From: a virus
Reading direction: 5' to 3' (one strand)
Virus record (IMG/VR): IMGVR_UViG_3300034284_001345
Span: 1 to 20,824 of that record
DNA: 20,824 nucleotides
Below the pieces are notes generated by a model. The model was not told the DNA's origin. It did no database searches and saw only the letters and a list, made by a program, of their open reading frames with translations. A program made the position numbers and the translations under genes. Shown here one piece after another: positions 14,154 to 18,319 of this stretch; within the stretch, counting starts at the first letter, position 1, and every line of letters begins with the position of its first letter.

Positions 14154-14167
14154 AATTTATTATACTA

Positions 14168-14326
14168 CTATATAGTCCACCAGGTGTTGTTATTGAAGAA
14201 GAATCCGACTTTTTCTCTGTATGCTGCATACCCCGCATTAATTGTATTCCAATCAGGATCGTGCGTTGTCAAACCACAGTATCGGCATAAGCCATGTCCT
14301 ACATAGGTATAAGCGTGTTGACACAT
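14168..14326 (-). CDS. Small Cys/His protein (52 aa)
   Basis: The ATG at 14326 sits exactly 6 nt after TATAAT, so it is probably leaderless. The product begins MCQHAYTYVGHGLCRYCGLT (C-x-H...C-x2-C, a plausible zinc knuckle) and continues HDPDWNTINAGYAAYREKVG, ending FFFNNNTWWTI. I do not recognise the family. C-x-H / C-x2-C small proteins are frequent in phage early regions; another is at 15737. Confidence 0.6.
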   Translation of the reverse strand: MCQHAYTYVGHGLCRYCGLTTHDPDWNTINAGYAAYREKVGFFFNNNTWWTI

Positions 14327-14332
14327 ATCTTT

Positions 14333-14338
14333 ATTATA
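14333..14338 (-). promoter_or_regulatory. Leaderless promoter (TATAAT)
   Basis: TATAAT ends 6 nt before the ATG at 14326. The TG extension is absent here (TAGTATAAT). Confidence 0.55.
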
Positions 14339-14444
14339 CTACCTGGAAAATCTGAAAAAATTTTTATTTTGACAAAATCTGAATATTTTGTTTAGATGTA
14401 CGATGCAGCATTTAGAAAATAAAAACCACAAAATATAGTGAGCA
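14339..14444. other. AT-rich gap between minus-strand operons
   Basis: About 100 nt with no gene. It contains two copies of AAAATCTGAA (near 14347 and 14384) and a TTGACA on the plus strand without a convincing -10. Probably spacer and upstream promoter DNA of the 14326 gene. Confidence 0.4.
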
Positions 14445-14468
14445 CATAAAGGGGGGAAGCCCTCTATG
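14445..14468 (-). terminator. Possible terminator hairpin of the minus-strand operon
   Basis: CATAGAGGG pairs with CCCTTTATG (9 bp with one G-U) around a 6-nt loop. The stop codon of the 14464 gene is in the first arm. T-rich sequence follows about 20 nt later rather than directly, so termination is not certain. Confidence 0.4.
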
Positions 14469-14565
14469 CTTGCTCTGGGTAGTGTGTCCTATCGTAGTCA
14501 GCAAGTGTCCCACCATTGTCTAGATGGGCCTTGCGTCTTAACTGTTCAGCAGAATACTCAGACAC
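14464..14565 (-). CDS. Small hydrophilic protein (33 aa, GTG start)
   Basis: GTG at 14565 has AAGGA about 7 nt upstream, and the start overlaps the end of the preceding gene by 8 nt. The product is V/MSEYSAEQLRRKAHLDNG then GTLADYDRTHYPEQA: helical, then charged. The stop lies in the arm of a hairpin, which may end the operon. Function unknown. Confidence 0.55.
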   Translation of the reverse strand: MSEYSAEQLRRKAHLDNGGTLADYDRTHYPEQA

Positions 14566-14743
14566 TCTTGCGTCCTTGTATCCAACCCGAATGAATACCA
14601 ATTAGCGGTGCGTTAATGTTAACCGCTGTTCCTAATGGTAATGCGTCAGCATATCTCTCGATAAACTCTAACACCCTGTCCTTGTTTTCAAACGGCATCT
14701 CTTTTACTGTACCGCTTACTGATGTTAGTTCTACTGTTATCAT
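14558..14743 (-). CDS. Small protein, paralogue of the 16745 gene
   Basis: The 61-residue product (MITVELTSVSGTVKEMPFEN then KDRVLEFIERYADALPLGTA, ending GIHSGWIQGRKSV) aligns along its full length with the plus-strand product at 16745. Shared features are G(T/A)VK, (V)(L/A)EFI, LP(L/V)G(T/V), the GI near the end and the final G-R/K-K. AGGAGAG lies just upstream, and its ATG overlaps the previous stop as ATGA. The two copies sit on opposite sides of the divergent control region. Function unknown. Confidence 0.68.
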   Translation of the reverse strand: MITVELTSVSGTVKEMPFENKDRVLEFIERYADALPLGTAVNINAPLIGIHSGWIQGRKSV

Positions 14744-14877
14744 CTATCTCTCCTAATTAACTTAATTGAATAGATGAAAGCAATAGTGCCAACTAATAAC
14801 CATGATGGTATGTCTAGTGCTAGACCAATGCTGTCAATGTATAGACTAAAGTAGTCTAGATCAAAATATAATTCCAT
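14740..14877 (-). CDS. Small membrane protein (45 aa)
   Basis: The product begins MELYFDLDYFSLYIDSIG and has a hydrophobic stretch LDIPSWLLVGTIAFIYSIKL followed by IRRDR, giving one membrane span with a positive end. Its stop TGA overlaps the next ATG (ATGA), and its start lies directly after the stop of the gene at 14878. GAGGACGAAG upstream can serve as ribosome site. Function unknown. Confidence 0.6.
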   Translation of the reverse strand: MELYFDLDYFSLYIDSIGLALDIPSWLLVGTIAFIYSIKLIRRDR

Positions 14878-14970
14878 TTATTCTTCGTCCTCTCCGAACA
14901 TCTCTACTAACGCTTTGTTAGCATTTTGTAAAGCCTCTATGGCTTCGTTAATCTTATCAGCGTTAGTCAT
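14878..14970 (-). CDS. Small acidic helical protein (30 aa)
   Basis: The product MTNADKINEAIEALQNANKA then LVEMFGEDEE is a single predicted amphipathic helix with an acidic tail. The ATG overlaps the previous stop (ATGA) and the stop abuts the next ATG, so it is an integral part of the operon. Function unknown. Confidence 0.55.
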   Translation of the reverse strand: MTNADKINEAIEALQNANKALVEMFGEDEE

Positions 14971-15167
14971 AGCGAGAATCCTAATCTATTAGAAGTGATA
15001 GCCTCTACCTGTGCTAATTGCTCAGGAGTAGCGTTGCGATAAGCGTTAATGCTCTCAGCAATCCATGGAAAACTTTCCATAGCAAGCGCATGCTCTTTAG
15101 CATAGCGAGCCTGTTGGGCTTTTCTAATATCCGCAATAATGTTATTGTTAGGGTTATTGTTTATCAT
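14967..15167 (-). CDS. Small helical protein, first gene of the minus-strand early operon
   Basis: The 66-residue product starts with an Asn-rich stretch (MINNNPNNNII), then ADIRKAQQARYAKEHALAME and PEQLAQVEAITSNRLGFSL, mostly helical. It follows a promoter at 15207-15235 and a leader with GAAAGGATAAC. It heads five overlapping genes (to 14464). I do not recognise a family. Confidence 0.62.
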   Translation of the reverse strand: MINNNPNNNIIADIRKAQQARYAKEHALAMESFPWIAESINAYRNATPEQLAQVEAITSNRLGFSL

Positions 15168-15206
15168 TTATAGTTATCCTTTCAAGATACTTTCTTTATA
15201 CCCCCT

Positions 15207-15235
15207 AGTCTAGCAGGGGGGACTGACATTTTGGG
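15207..15235 (-). promoter_or_regulatory. Leftward early promoter (TGCTAGACT)
   Basis: Extended -10 TGC-TAGACT with a weak -35 (CCCAAA) at 17 bp. The -10 lies in the loop of a CCCCCT/AGGGGG hairpin (15201-15220). Leader TATAAAGAAAG follows. It drives the operon starting at 15167. Confidence 0.6.
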
Positions 15236-15256
15236 GACTTTCCCCTAGTGTCGTGG

Positions 15257-15272
15257 TGTGAGATACCTCACT
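15257..15272. promoter_or_regulatory. GlxR/CRP-like site TGTGAGATACCTCACT
   Basis: Fits TGTGANNTANNTCACA at all but the last base. Centre is 64.5 bp upstream of the predicted start of the leftward promoter at 15207-15235. Confidence 0.6.
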
Positions 15273-15275
15273 TAA

Positions 15276-15391
15276 TTGCTACGCTCATCCTATTGCTAGG
15301 CTTATTTGGTAGGCTCATTGAGGCTATCTAATCTCTAACTCACTTACTTGCTAGGCTCATCCTCTTATCGAGGGTTATTTGCTAGGCTCAT
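15276..15391. repeat. Five iteron-like direct repeats TTGCTAGGCTCAT
   Basis: Copies start at 15276, 15293, 15306, 15348 and 15379. The last two are identical and the others differ by one base each. Spacing is irregular (17, 13, 42 and 31 nt). Read on the minus strand each unit begins ATGAGCCTAGCAA, which would start very short ORFs such as MSLANNPR and MSLASK. They could be initiator-binding iterons, a leader with micro-ORFs, or both. Confidence 0.75.
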
Positions 15392-15424
15392 TGAGTCTGC
15401 TTCTTTATTTTTTTGTATAATGGA

Positions 15425-15453
15425 ATTATAGCAGAGATAACCCCAAAAGTCAA
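15425..15453 (-). promoter_or_regulatory. Leftward near-consensus promoter TTGACT-N17-TATAAT
   Basis: TTGACT (15453-15448) and TATAAT (15430-15425) are 17 bp apart, with TG one base before the -10. Transcription would run through the iteron-like repeats toward the leftward operon. An inverted GGCGTGTCG lies just upstream. Confidence 0.75.
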
Positions 15454-15485
15454 GACGACACGCCGTAAATAACACGCATGTAATT

Positions 15486-15501
15486 AGTGATATACACCAC
15501 A
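15486..15501. promoter_or_regulatory. Degenerate GlxR/CRP-like site AGTGATATACACCACA
   Basis: Two mismatches to TGTGANNTANNTCACA, central TA kept. Centre is about 75.5 bp upstream of the predicted start of the leftward promoter at 15425-15453. Weak on its own; supported by spacing. Confidence 0.4.
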
Positions 15502-15510
15502 CGACAATTC

Positions 15511-15524
15511 GGACATATTGGACA
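15511..15524 (-). promoter_or_regulatory. TGTCC-N4-TGTCC direct repeat (minus orientation)
   Basis: Plus-strand GGACATATTGGACA, i.e. TGTCC-AATA-TGTCC on the minus strand. It lies upstream of the leftward promoter at 15425-15453. Confidence 0.5.
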
Positions 15525-15558
15525 TGTAGCCCGGCGCTATCGGGTGTGTCTGAGAGAG

Positions 15559-15567
15559 TTATCCACA
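15559..15567 (+). promoter_or_regulatory. DnaA box TTATCCACA
   Basis: Perfect match to the bacterial DnaA box consensus. It runs directly into a GlxR/CRP-like site (CATGATATAGATCACA), sharing its CA. The same fused arrangement recurs 42 nt downstream. Confidence 0.65.
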
Positions 15568-15581
15568 TGATATAGATCACA
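15566..15581. promoter_or_regulatory. GlxR/CRP-like site CATGATATAGATCACA
   Basis: Right arm perfect, left arm CATGA instead of TGTGA, central TA kept. It shares two bases with a DnaA box and lies about 118.5 bp upstream of the rightward start near 15692. Confidence 0.45.
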
Positions 15582-15600
15582 TACCCATTTCACGCTTAAG

Positions 15601-15609
15601 TTATCCACA
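15601..15609 (+). promoter_or_regulatory. DnaA box TTATCCACA
   Basis: Second perfect box in the same orientation, 42 nt (about four helical turns) from the first. It is also fused to a palindrome (CATGACCTACATCACA). Confidence 0.65.
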
Positions 15610-15623
15610 TGACCTACATCACA
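15608..15623. promoter_or_regulatory. GlxR/CRP-like site CATGACCTACATCACA
   Basis: Same form as the site at 15566, 42 bp further on. Centre is about 76.5 bp upstream of the predicted rightward start near 15692. Confidence 0.5.
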
Positions 15624-15631
15624 CGACACAA

Positions 15632-15645
15632 TGTCCGATTTGTCC
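15632..15645 (+). promoter_or_regulatory. TGTCC-N4-TGTCC direct repeat
   Basis: TGTCCGATTTGTCC, just before the rightward promoter at 15657-15685. Half-sites are 9 bp apart. A further ATGTC occurs inside that promoter's spacer. Confidence 0.5.
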
Positions 15646-15656
15646 TACCTACTAGT

Positions 15657-15685
15657 CAGTAAATGTCAGTGGTAGGTGTTATACT
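15657..15685 (+). promoter_or_regulatory. Rightward early promoter (TGTTATACT)
   Basis: Extended -10 TGT-TATACT; -35 position is weak (CAGTAA) at 17 bp. The spacer begins ATGTC, as at 16255, 16682 and 15207. Leader TATAAAGAAAG follows. Confidence 0.62.
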
Positions 15686-15736
15686 TCTAGTATAAAGAAA
15701 GTTGAGAAAGGTTCTCAAACTTAGAAAGGAATTCAA

Positions 15737-15910
15737 ATGAATTCAGTTATAAATAAAGTGTGTAAGCATACACCTAATAAAAATGCTATCTCTATCGTTA
15801 ATGACGAAAGATTTACCTTCTGCGAGAATTGTGAGCAGAATATAACTTCTCACTATCGTGAGGATAATGACTTCATGTCTTATTGGACTTCTTGGAAAGT
15901 TGGTAAGTAA
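15737..15910 (+). CDS. Small Cys/His protein (57 aa)
   Basis: The product has VCKHTPNKNAISIVNDERF followed by TFCENCEQNITSHYRE. The C-x-H...C-x2-C spacing could bind zinc. The end is FMSYWTSWKVGK. AGAAAGGAA lies 8 nt before the ATG. It is the first gene after the rightward promoter at 15657 and is followed directly (no gap) by the next ATG. Similar Cys/His layout to the 14168 gene, but no clear homology along the length. Confidence 0.65.
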   Translation: MNSVINKVCKHTPNKNAISIVNDERFTFCENCEQNITSHYREDNDFMSYWTSWKVGK

Positions 15911-16012
15911 ATGATAGATTTATTTTGTAAAGTTTGCGATGGCTTTGTGCTATCGCTTCCTGCTGATGAAGCAGAAGACTTAACTGTTAAATGTTCTAGT
16001 TGTTGGGAATAA
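15911..16012 (+). CDS. Mini zinc-ribbon protein (33 aa)
   Basis: The product MIDLFCKVCDGFVLSLPADE then AEDLTVKCSSCWE has two C-x2-C pairs 22 residues apart, the minimum for a zinc ribbon. Its ATG starts at the base after the upstream stop. Probably a DNA- or protein-binding accessory; function unknown. Confidence 0.58.
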   Translation: MIDLFCKVCDGFVLSLPADEAEDLTVKCSSCWE

Positions 16013-16016
16013 TAAA

Positions 16017-16142
16017 ATGTTAAAAGAAATAAAAAACAAAATTATTCGTATTCAAGAATTGCGTCGTAGTAATGCTGCGACTCCAATTCCAAATAAAAAA
16101 AAGTATTCAAGAAAAACAAAACATAAAAATAAATTGCAATAA
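16017..16142 (+). CDS. Small, very basic protein (41 aa)
   Basis: The product is dominated by Lys and Arg (MLKEIKNKIIRIQELRRSNA, then NKKKYSRKTKHKNKLQ), consistent with nucleic-acid binding. ATG lies 4 nt after the upstream stop and a GGGAATAA stretch precedes it. No family recognised. Confidence 0.55.
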   Translation: MLKEIKNKIIRIQELRRSNAATPIPNKKKYSRKTKHKNKLQ

Positions 16143-16147
16143 AAAAA

Positions 16148-16168
16148 CCCGGCGCACCTGGCGTGTCG
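16148..16168 (+). repeat. CCCGGCGC-N4-GGCGTGTCG element
   Basis: The GC-rich element occurs 6 nt after the stop of the 16017 gene. A near-identical copy is at 17439-17459 and a diverged one at 15530-15550. A short GCGC/GCGT stem is possible. In all three the next element is a CRP-like palindrome 36-50 nt further on. Confidence 0.6.
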
Positions 16169-16177
16169 TACACAGGC

Positions 16178-16186
16178 TGTGGATAA
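16178..16186 (-). promoter_or_regulatory. DnaA box (inverted, TGTGGATAA)
   Basis: Perfect box in the opposite orientation, 11 nt before another palindrome (16198-16213), in the next intergenic cassette. It suggests that DnaA boxes belong to the cassette and are not limited to one origin. Confidence 0.6.
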
Positions 16187-16197
16187 CTTACGTACGA

Positions 16198-16213
16198 TGT
16201 GATTTTTCTCACA
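16198..16213. promoter_or_regulatory. CRP-type palindrome TGTGATTTTTCTCACA
   Basis: Both arms match TGTGA-N6-TCACA perfectly; the centre lacks the GlxR-type TA. It lies about 84.5 bp upstream of the predicted start near 16290. Confidence 0.6.
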
Positions 16214-16254
16214 AGACTTGAGCGTCTCATTATTTGGAATTACTGGCTAGTAGG

Positions 16255-16283
16255 TTGTAAATGTCTGCTAATTCTGATAGACT
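16255..16283 (+). promoter_or_regulatory. Early promoter TTGTAA-N17-TAGACT
   Basis: Extended -10 (TGATAGACT), spacer begins ATGTC, leader AATAAAGAAAGG follows. Drives genes at 16321 and 16527. Confidence 0.65.
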
Positions 16284-16320
16284 TACGGAGTAAGAAAATA
16301 AAGAAAGGAAGTGGCTAACA

Positions 16321-16524
16321 ATGGCTAACTTATACACAATAGAAAATCTCCTAGTGGGAAAAACTTATAACTCAAAAACTTTGTCTGGAGAAATTGTCTC
16401 AGCAGAGAAATCTAATCAACCAATTTGGTATGGAGAAAATACGGAAGCGTATTTGGTAGAAATTTTTTCTCCTCATACTTTGCGTAATAAATACCGCACA
16501 ATTGCGGTGAAGGTTGGTGAATAA
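16321..16524 (+). CDS. Small beta-barrel-like protein (67 aa)
   Basis: ATG follows AAAGGAAG after the promoter at 16255. The sequence YTIENLLVGKTYNSKTLSGEIVSAE, then TEAYLVEIFSP and RTIAVKVGE alternates strands and loops. It is vaguely like the 19588 and 20347 products ('VGxTYxSxxxxGxI'). The likeness is weak. Function unknown. Confidence 0.6.
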   Translation: MANLYTIENLLVGKTYNSKTLSGEIVSAEKSNQPIWYGENTEAYLVEIFSPHTLRNKYRTIAVKVGE

Positions 16525-16526
16525 TA

Positions 16527-16649
16527 ATGGGATATATTGAGATATTTCGCCTTGATGAACAAGGTGCTGGGTGGGTTGACCTTTCTGAGGCTACCCCCGC
16601 AGAATTGCTTGACCTAGAAATTGGCTTATTCCAAGAAGGGGCTTTGTGA
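16527..16649 (+). CDS. Small acidic protein (40 aa)
   Basis: The product MGYIEIFRLDEQGAGWVDLS then EATPAELLDLEIGLFQEGAL is acidic, with a strand-loop start and a helical end. ATG lies 2 nt after the upstream stop. Its stop codon overlaps a perfect CRP-type palindrome, showing how tightly the region is packed. Function unknown. Confidence 0.55.
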   Translation: MGYIEIFRLDEQGAGWVDLSEATPAELLDLEIGLFQEGAL

Positions 16650-16660
16650 GATAAATCACA
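16645..16660. promoter_or_regulatory. GlxR/CRP-like site TGTGAGATAAATCACA
   Basis: Perfect TGTGANNTANNTCACA. Centre is 64.5 bp upstream of the predicted start near 16717, the same distance as at 15257. Its left arm contains the stop codon of the upstream gene (TGA, 16647-16649). Confidence 0.7.
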
Positions 16661-16681
16661 AGGCAACACACCCCCCGCAGG

Positions 16682-16710
16682 TTGAAAATGTCGGTGGGAT
16701 TTGATAGGAT
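16682..16710 (+). promoter_or_regulatory. Early promoter TTGAAA-N17-TAGGAT
   Basis: Extended -10 (TGATAGGAT), spacer begins ATGTCGG, leader AATAAAGAAAGG follows. Drives the run starting at 16745. Confidence 0.68.
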
Positions 16711-16744
16711 AGTCTTATCAAACAATAAAGAAAGGTGGTCAGAA

Positions 16745-16927
16745 ATGACTTACACTATAAAACTAGAAACCTATAATGGCGCAGTAAAAAATATTTACTT
16801 AACCACTAAAGGACAAGTGGCTGAGTTTATTAACACTTATCCAAACCAATTACCTGTTGGCGTATCTGTTAAATTAGATTGCGATATGCTAGGGATTAGA
16901 GGAACGCTAAGAGGTAAAAAACAATGA
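16745..16927 (+). CDS. Small protein, paralogue of the 14558 gene
   Basis: Start at 16745 (MTYTIKLETYNG) follows AAAGGTGG; an earlier in-frame start lies inside the promoter. The 60 residues (NGAVKNIYLTTKGQVAEFIN, then LPVGVSVKLDCDMLGIRGTL) match the 14558 product throughout. It is the first gene of four from the promoter at 16682. The presence of a copy in each divergent operon suggests a repeated early function. Confidence 0.68.
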   Translation: MTYTIKLETYNGAVKNIYLTTKGQVAEFINTYPNQLPVGVSVKLDCDMLGIRGTLRGKKQ

Positions 16928-17073
16928 TTAACTCTGTTATGCGTTTTGATTGTAATGATTGCAATGGGCAAGGTCTTATCTTTTGGGGTAATGACCTTGA
17001 CTACAATGTGGAAAAATGCGAGTGTAATGATTTCGCACTAGGAACTTTATTTACTACGAAAGAGGCTGACTAA
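16924..17073 (+). CDS. Small DnaJ-type zinc-finger-like protein, copy 1
   Basis: The ATG overlaps the upstream stop (ATGA). Of 49 residues, FDCNDCNGQGLIFWGNDLDY then NVEKCECN gives C-x2-C-x-G-x-G...C-x-C, like half of a DnaJ cysteine-rich repeat. It is clearly paralogous to the 17577 product. Probably zinc-binding and protein-interacting. Confidence 0.62.
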   Translation: MINSVMRFDCNDCNGQGLIFWGNDLDYNVEKCECNDFALGTLFTTKEAD

Positions 17074-17265
17074 ATGACTAGAAAAGACTATATCAAAACC
17101 GCAAACATATTGGCTGGATTTGTAGATGAAGTTCCACAAAACACTTATGAAGATTTAGTTCAAGAGTTTGCTGAGTGGTTCAAATCAGATAACGAAAACT
17201 TTGACTTTGCAAGATTTGAAAAGGCTTGCGGAATTGATGAGATTGGATTAATAAATGTTAACTAA
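17074..17265 (+). CDS. Small acidic helical protein (63 aa)
   Basis: ATG starts directly after the upstream TAA. The product MTRKDYIKTANILAGFVDEV then TYEDLVQEFAEWFKSDNENF, DFARFEKACG is helical and acidic. The opening 'TRKDYIxxAxIL' with 'F...FxxDNxxFDxxxFxxA' is a pattern seen in several small phage proteins of unknown role. It overlaps the next gene by 11 nt. Confidence 0.62.
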   Translation: MTRKDYIKTANILAGFVDEVPQNTYEDLVQEFAEWFKSDNENFDFARFEKACGIDEIGLINVN

Positions 17266-17407
17266 TTTAGATGTGATTGCAATAATAATTGCGCTACTTG
17301 GTTGCTTAACTGTTATGGGTTTATTTTGGAAACAAAATATTGCACAACAAAAAGAAATTCGCAGATTGCAAATTGCGTTGCGAACTGAGCGACTTAAAAA
17401 CAAATAA
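17255..17407 (+). CDS. Small membrane protein with basic tail (50 aa)
   Basis: The product MLTNLDVIAIIIALLGCLTV, MGLFWKQN has one hydrophobic segment. A helical basic tail follows (IAQQKEIRRLQIALRTERLK). It overlaps the upstream gene by 11 nt and ends the operon. It resembles small phage membrane proteins of the Rz/holin size class, but its early-operon setting argues against a lysis role. Confidence 0.58.
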   Translation: MLTNLDVIAIIIALLGCLTVMGLFWKQNIAQQKEIRRLQIALRTERLKNK

Positions 17408-17438
17408 ACAAAAGGCCCTAGAACATACGTTCGAAAGG

Positions 17439-17459
17439 CCCGGCGCTGACGGCGTGTCG
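17439..17459 (+). repeat. CCCGGCGC-N4-GGCGTGTCG element
   Basis: Second near-identical copy; the four central bases differ (TGAC against ACCT). Upstream, GGCCC...GAAC-ATAC-GTTC...GGCCC (17414-17440) can form a small stem. Possibly a terminator/insulator remnant of a duplicated intergenic cassette. Confidence 0.6.
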
Positions 17460-17477
17460 CAATCAATAGTCTTTACG

Positions 17478-17493
17478 TGTGGTTAAGATCACA
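17478..17493. promoter_or_regulatory. GlxR/CRP-like site TGTGGTTAAGATCACA
   Basis: Right arm perfect, one mismatch in the left arm and a changed centre. It lies about 73.5 bp upstream of the predicted start near 17559. Confidence 0.5.
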
Positions 17494-17523
17494 CCCCAGA
17501 TTCTCCAGATTATGGTGTCTAAT

Positions 17524-17552
17524 TAGATTTTGTCGGTTGTATCTGATAGGAT
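17524..17552 (+). promoter_or_regulatory. Early promoter (TGATAGGAT)
   Basis: Same extended -10 as at 16682, spacer begins TTGTCGG; the -35 position (TAGATT) is weak. Leader TATAAAGAAAG follows. Drives the run from 17577. Confidence 0.62.
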
Positions 17553-17576
17553 AAAGATATAAAGAAAGAAGGCAAA

Positions 17577-17741
17577 ATGGGTAAAGTAAAAGCAAGCGTA
17601 ATGGATATATTGGAGTGCGATAGTTGTTATGGCTATGGTTGGCAATTCGTAGGAAATGCTATAGACTATGATGTATGGGCGTGCGAGTGTAATCCTTACA
17701 ATATCCCTGCCGACAACCTACTAGATTGGAAACTAAACTAA
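17577..17741 (+). CDS. Small DnaJ-type zinc-finger-like protein, copy 2
   Basis: The 54-residue product has LECDSCYGYGWQFVGNAIDY, DVWACECNPYN. It aligns with copy 1 at every Cys, at G-x-G, GN, DY and CECN. AAAGAAGG lies before the ATG at 17577. First gene of a run of five from the promoter at 17524; its stop overlaps the next ATG (TAATG). Confidence 0.62.
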   Translation: MGKVKASVMDILECDSCYGYGWQFVGNAIDYDVWACECNPYNIPADNLLDWKLN

Positions 17742-17950
17742 TGGAATATACTTATTCACTTACTACTTCGTATGACGGAGAGTTAATTCATACCCTGCGA
17801 GTTAGCGATTTGTTTGACGCCGTTCATGCTTGGGATAAATGCGTGGACTATGGCTTTGCTAAAGAATACGCAACCTATAACTTGTCTGACCCAACAGGTA
17901 AGATGTATACTAAAACCTTCTACACCAACGGAAAGGTATCAATTAAATAA
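17741..17950 (+). CDS. Small uncharacterised protein (69 aa)
   Basis: The start at 17741 (MEYTYSLTTSYDGEL) is coupled by TAATG; an earlier TTG would overlap the previous gene. HTLRVSDLFDAVHAWDKCVD and YATYNLSDPTGKMYTKTFYT suggest a mixed alpha/beta fold. Both ends are TAATG-coupled. Function unknown. Confidence 0.6.
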   Translation: MEYTYSLTTSYDGELIHTLRVSDLFDAVHAWDKCVDYGFAKEYATYNLSDPTGKMYTKTFYTNGKVSIK

Positions 17951-18234
17951 TGGGATCAATAACAGCAATAGGTTTAGCAGATACAACGCTAGACCTAGAA
18001 ACACAATTAAAGTATCACTTGCAAGGTAATCATTATCCACCAATACCAACAGTAATGGTGCAGCCTTGCATCGAGGCTATTGACGCTTACTATGATGAGG
18101 ACTACTCTCGTAAAATAGAGTTGCCAATTGTTGATGGATTCCAGATTAGTTGGAAGGGTAATACTTGGACTACCGCTAGTGCATTGGTATCACACGCACA
18201 CCTAGAGTGGTTTATCGAGCCAGTAGATGAGTAA
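17950..18234 (+). CDS. Small uncharacterised protein (94 aa)
   Basis: TAATG-coupled to the previous gene. The sequence includes LETQLKYHLQGNHYPPIPTV, IEAIDAYYDEDYSRKIELPI and ASALVSHAHLEWFIEPVDE. Charged and aromatic residues mix as in small actinophage proteins of unknown role. No catalytic motif is evident. Confidence 0.6.
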   Translation: MGSITAIGLADTTLDLETQLKYHLQGNHYPPIPTVMVQPCIEAIDAYYDEDYSRKIELPIVDGFQISWKGNTWTTASALVSHAHLEWFIEPVDE

Positions 18235-18319
18235 AGACTTGCAAGATAAACTAGATGCAGTTGCGCTAATCTTAGAGCCTATTCTATGGGAAACACTAGC
18301 AGAAATTGAGGAACAATGA
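18227..18319 (+). CDS. Tiny acidic helical protein (30 aa)
   Basis: The product MSKDLQDKLDAVALILEPIL, WETLAEIEEQ is one predicted amphipathic helix. ATG overlaps the previous gene's end by 8 nt, and the TGA overlaps the next ATG (ATGA). Function unknown; similar in style to the 14878 product. Confidence 0.5.
   Translation: MSKDLQDKLDAVALILEPILWETLAEIEEQ

Larger units (their letters stand above)
15168..15736. other. Divergent control region, candidate replication origin
   Basis: This 569-nt stretch without a convincing gene separates leftward and rightward small-gene operons. It holds leftward promoters at 15207-15235 and 15425-15453 and a rightward promoter at 15657-15685. It also contains five TTGCTAGGCTCAT-like repeats (15276-15391), two perfect TTATCCACA DnaA boxes (15559, 15601), four GlxR/CRP-like palindromes and two TGTCC-N4-TGTCC repeats. 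Divergent transcription, DnaA boxes and iteron-like repeats together are what many origins show, but an origin is only inferred. Confidence 0.55.

Noticed and set aside
14372-14400. Plus-strand TTGACA near 14373 as a promoter
   Set aside because: No acceptable -10 at 16-18 bp and no plus-strand gene downstream before 15737.
15365-15580. Minus-strand open frame of 71 codons in the control region
   Set aside because: It runs across the near-consensus promoter at 15425-15453, the CRP-like palindromes and the DnaA box; only its last codons (MSLANNPR) could be a leader peptide.
16042-16230. Minus-strand open frame of 62 codons
   Set aside because: Antisense to the basic 41-residue gene and across the DnaA box and palindrome of the next cassette; no ribosome site.
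17248-17466. Minus-strand open frame of 72 codons
   Set aside because: Antisense to the small membrane protein gene at 17255 and the CCCGGCGC element; no coupling to any minus-strand gene.
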